Both the position numbers and the translations under genes were made by a program. From NCBI GenBank assembly GCA_013152275.1, contig JAADGS010000057.1, positions 1 to 50,659 on the forward strand: a stretch of 50,659 nucleotides of DNA, read 5' to 3'. Every line of letters starts with the position of its first letter. The stretch's first letter is position 1. Positions 50,285-50,659 of the stretch are shown here, in pieces. The DNA is from Actinomycetota bacterium (GTDB taxonomy: Bacteria > Actinomycetota > Acidimicrobiia > Spongiisociales > UBA4744). The notes beneath the pieces are model-generated. The model was not told where the DNA came from. It worked only from the letters and a program-made list of their open reading frames with translations, and searched no databases.

Positions 50285-50659
50285 GTGGCGCCGAGTGCCG
50301 CAAACGCCGGGAGACCCGCGGCCTTGGGGTCGCGCAGCTCACCGACGGCGAGTTCACGTTTGATCTCGAGCCCGATAACGAAGAAGAAGATCGTCATGAG
50401 GCCGTTGTTGACGACTTCTCGTAGCGTCTCGTTCAGAGCGAACCCGCCGATGTTCAGGTTGACCGCCGTCTCCCAGAACCGCTCATAGCTTTCACCACCC
50501 GGCAGGTTCGCCCACACGATCGCGACGACCGCCGCGATGAGCAGCAGGACACCAGACGCCGCCTCGATCTGCATGAACCGCAGCACAGGAGAAATGAAGA
50601 TCCTCGGAACGGGCCGCTGAGAATGCAGCCACGTACGATGAACGCGATCACGATCCGGC
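50281..50659 (-). CDS. nhaA: NhaA Na+/H+ antiporter, N-terminal part (5' end outside window)
   Basis: This frame runs in from the right edge without a start codon in the window. It reads RTWLHSQRPVPRIFISPVLRFMQIEAASG, then helix 1-2 (VLLLIAAVVAIVWAN) and the diagnostic MTIFFFVIGLEIKRELAVGELRDPKAAGLPAFAALG, and stops at TGA 50281. Full NhaA continues directly from that point with the sequence of the downstream piece, about two bases out of register. Confidence 0.82.
   Translation of the reverse strand, partial: PDRDRVHRTWLHSQRPVPRIFISPVLRFMQIEAASGVLLLIAAVVAIVWANLPGGESYERFWETAVNLNIGGFALNETLREVVNNGLMTIFFFVIGLEIKRELAVGELRDPKAAGLPAFAALGAT

Noticed and set aside
48302-50357. Two 499-codon frames overlapping kamA-like and nhaA genes
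   Set aside because: Each spans parts of two real genes on the other strand or in another frame and has no coherent domain.

Overview
The window is GC-rich double-stranded DNA with dense, short-spaced bacterial genes. A septum-formation-like domain protein, an LLM-class (probably F420-using) oxidoreductase, a PspC/LiaF-type operon and many genes that look leaderless point to an uncultivated Actinomycetota, perhaps the Acidimicrobiia. That placement is an inference. No phage, insertion sequence or CRISPR array is evident. Both ends cut genes: a peptidoglycan-binding membrane-fusion-like protein on the left and nhaA on the right.

Layout. 1-3.2 kb: three co-directional envelope genes, a non-coding stretch with a tRNA-like fragment, then tRNA-Asp and tRNA-Phe. 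3.3-5.5 kb: a medium-chain dehydrogenase, a thioesterase and a membrane methyltransferase. 5.5-9.35 kb: a thiamine ABC transporter (thiBPQ type) under a TPP riboswitch. 9.4-10.7 kb: a PspC/LiaF-like membrane operon bracketed by two near-identical hairpins. 10.7-15.5 kb: FabH-like, GlpD and an overlapping pair of unknown dinucleotide-binding-like proteins. 15.5-21 kb: a secreted duplicated-domain protein, a septum-formation-like protein, tRNA-Lys, an APH-like kinase and a catalase. 22-25.8 kb: two overlapping divergent MutS-like ATPases followed by a PadR regulator and a small glycine-rich protein. 25.9-30.3 kb: PPK2, an endonuclease IV-like/LigD-polymerase fusion, a thioesterase and an LLM oxidoreductase. 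30.4-35.8 kb: an NCS2 permease with an attenuator-like leader, an MFS exporter with a palindrome over its start codon, an unknown protein, an esterase and a small helical protein. 35.8-38.9 kb: a vitamin B12 ABC transporter (btuFCD type) under a cobalamin riboswitch. 39-50.7 kb: a 5'-3' exonuclease, an M3 peptidase, DUF72 and NTF2-like genes flanked by inverted copies of an unknown element, a thioredoxin-like protein, a large TPM-domain protein, a CoA-binding protein, a KamA-type radical SAM enzyme with a zinc ribbon, and an nhaA gene split by a frame change.

Themes. Two vitamin importers are riboswitch-controlled, and in both the Shine-Dalgarno sequence lies in a perfect hairpin directly before the start codon. 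At least fourteen other genes have a TANNNT -10-like hexamer 6-9 bases before the start codon, suggesting leaderless transcription is common here. The least-explained items are the MutS-like pair with asymmetric ATPase motifs, the endonuclease IV-like/LigD-polymerase fusion, and two families of repeated intergenic elements that bracket gene groups.
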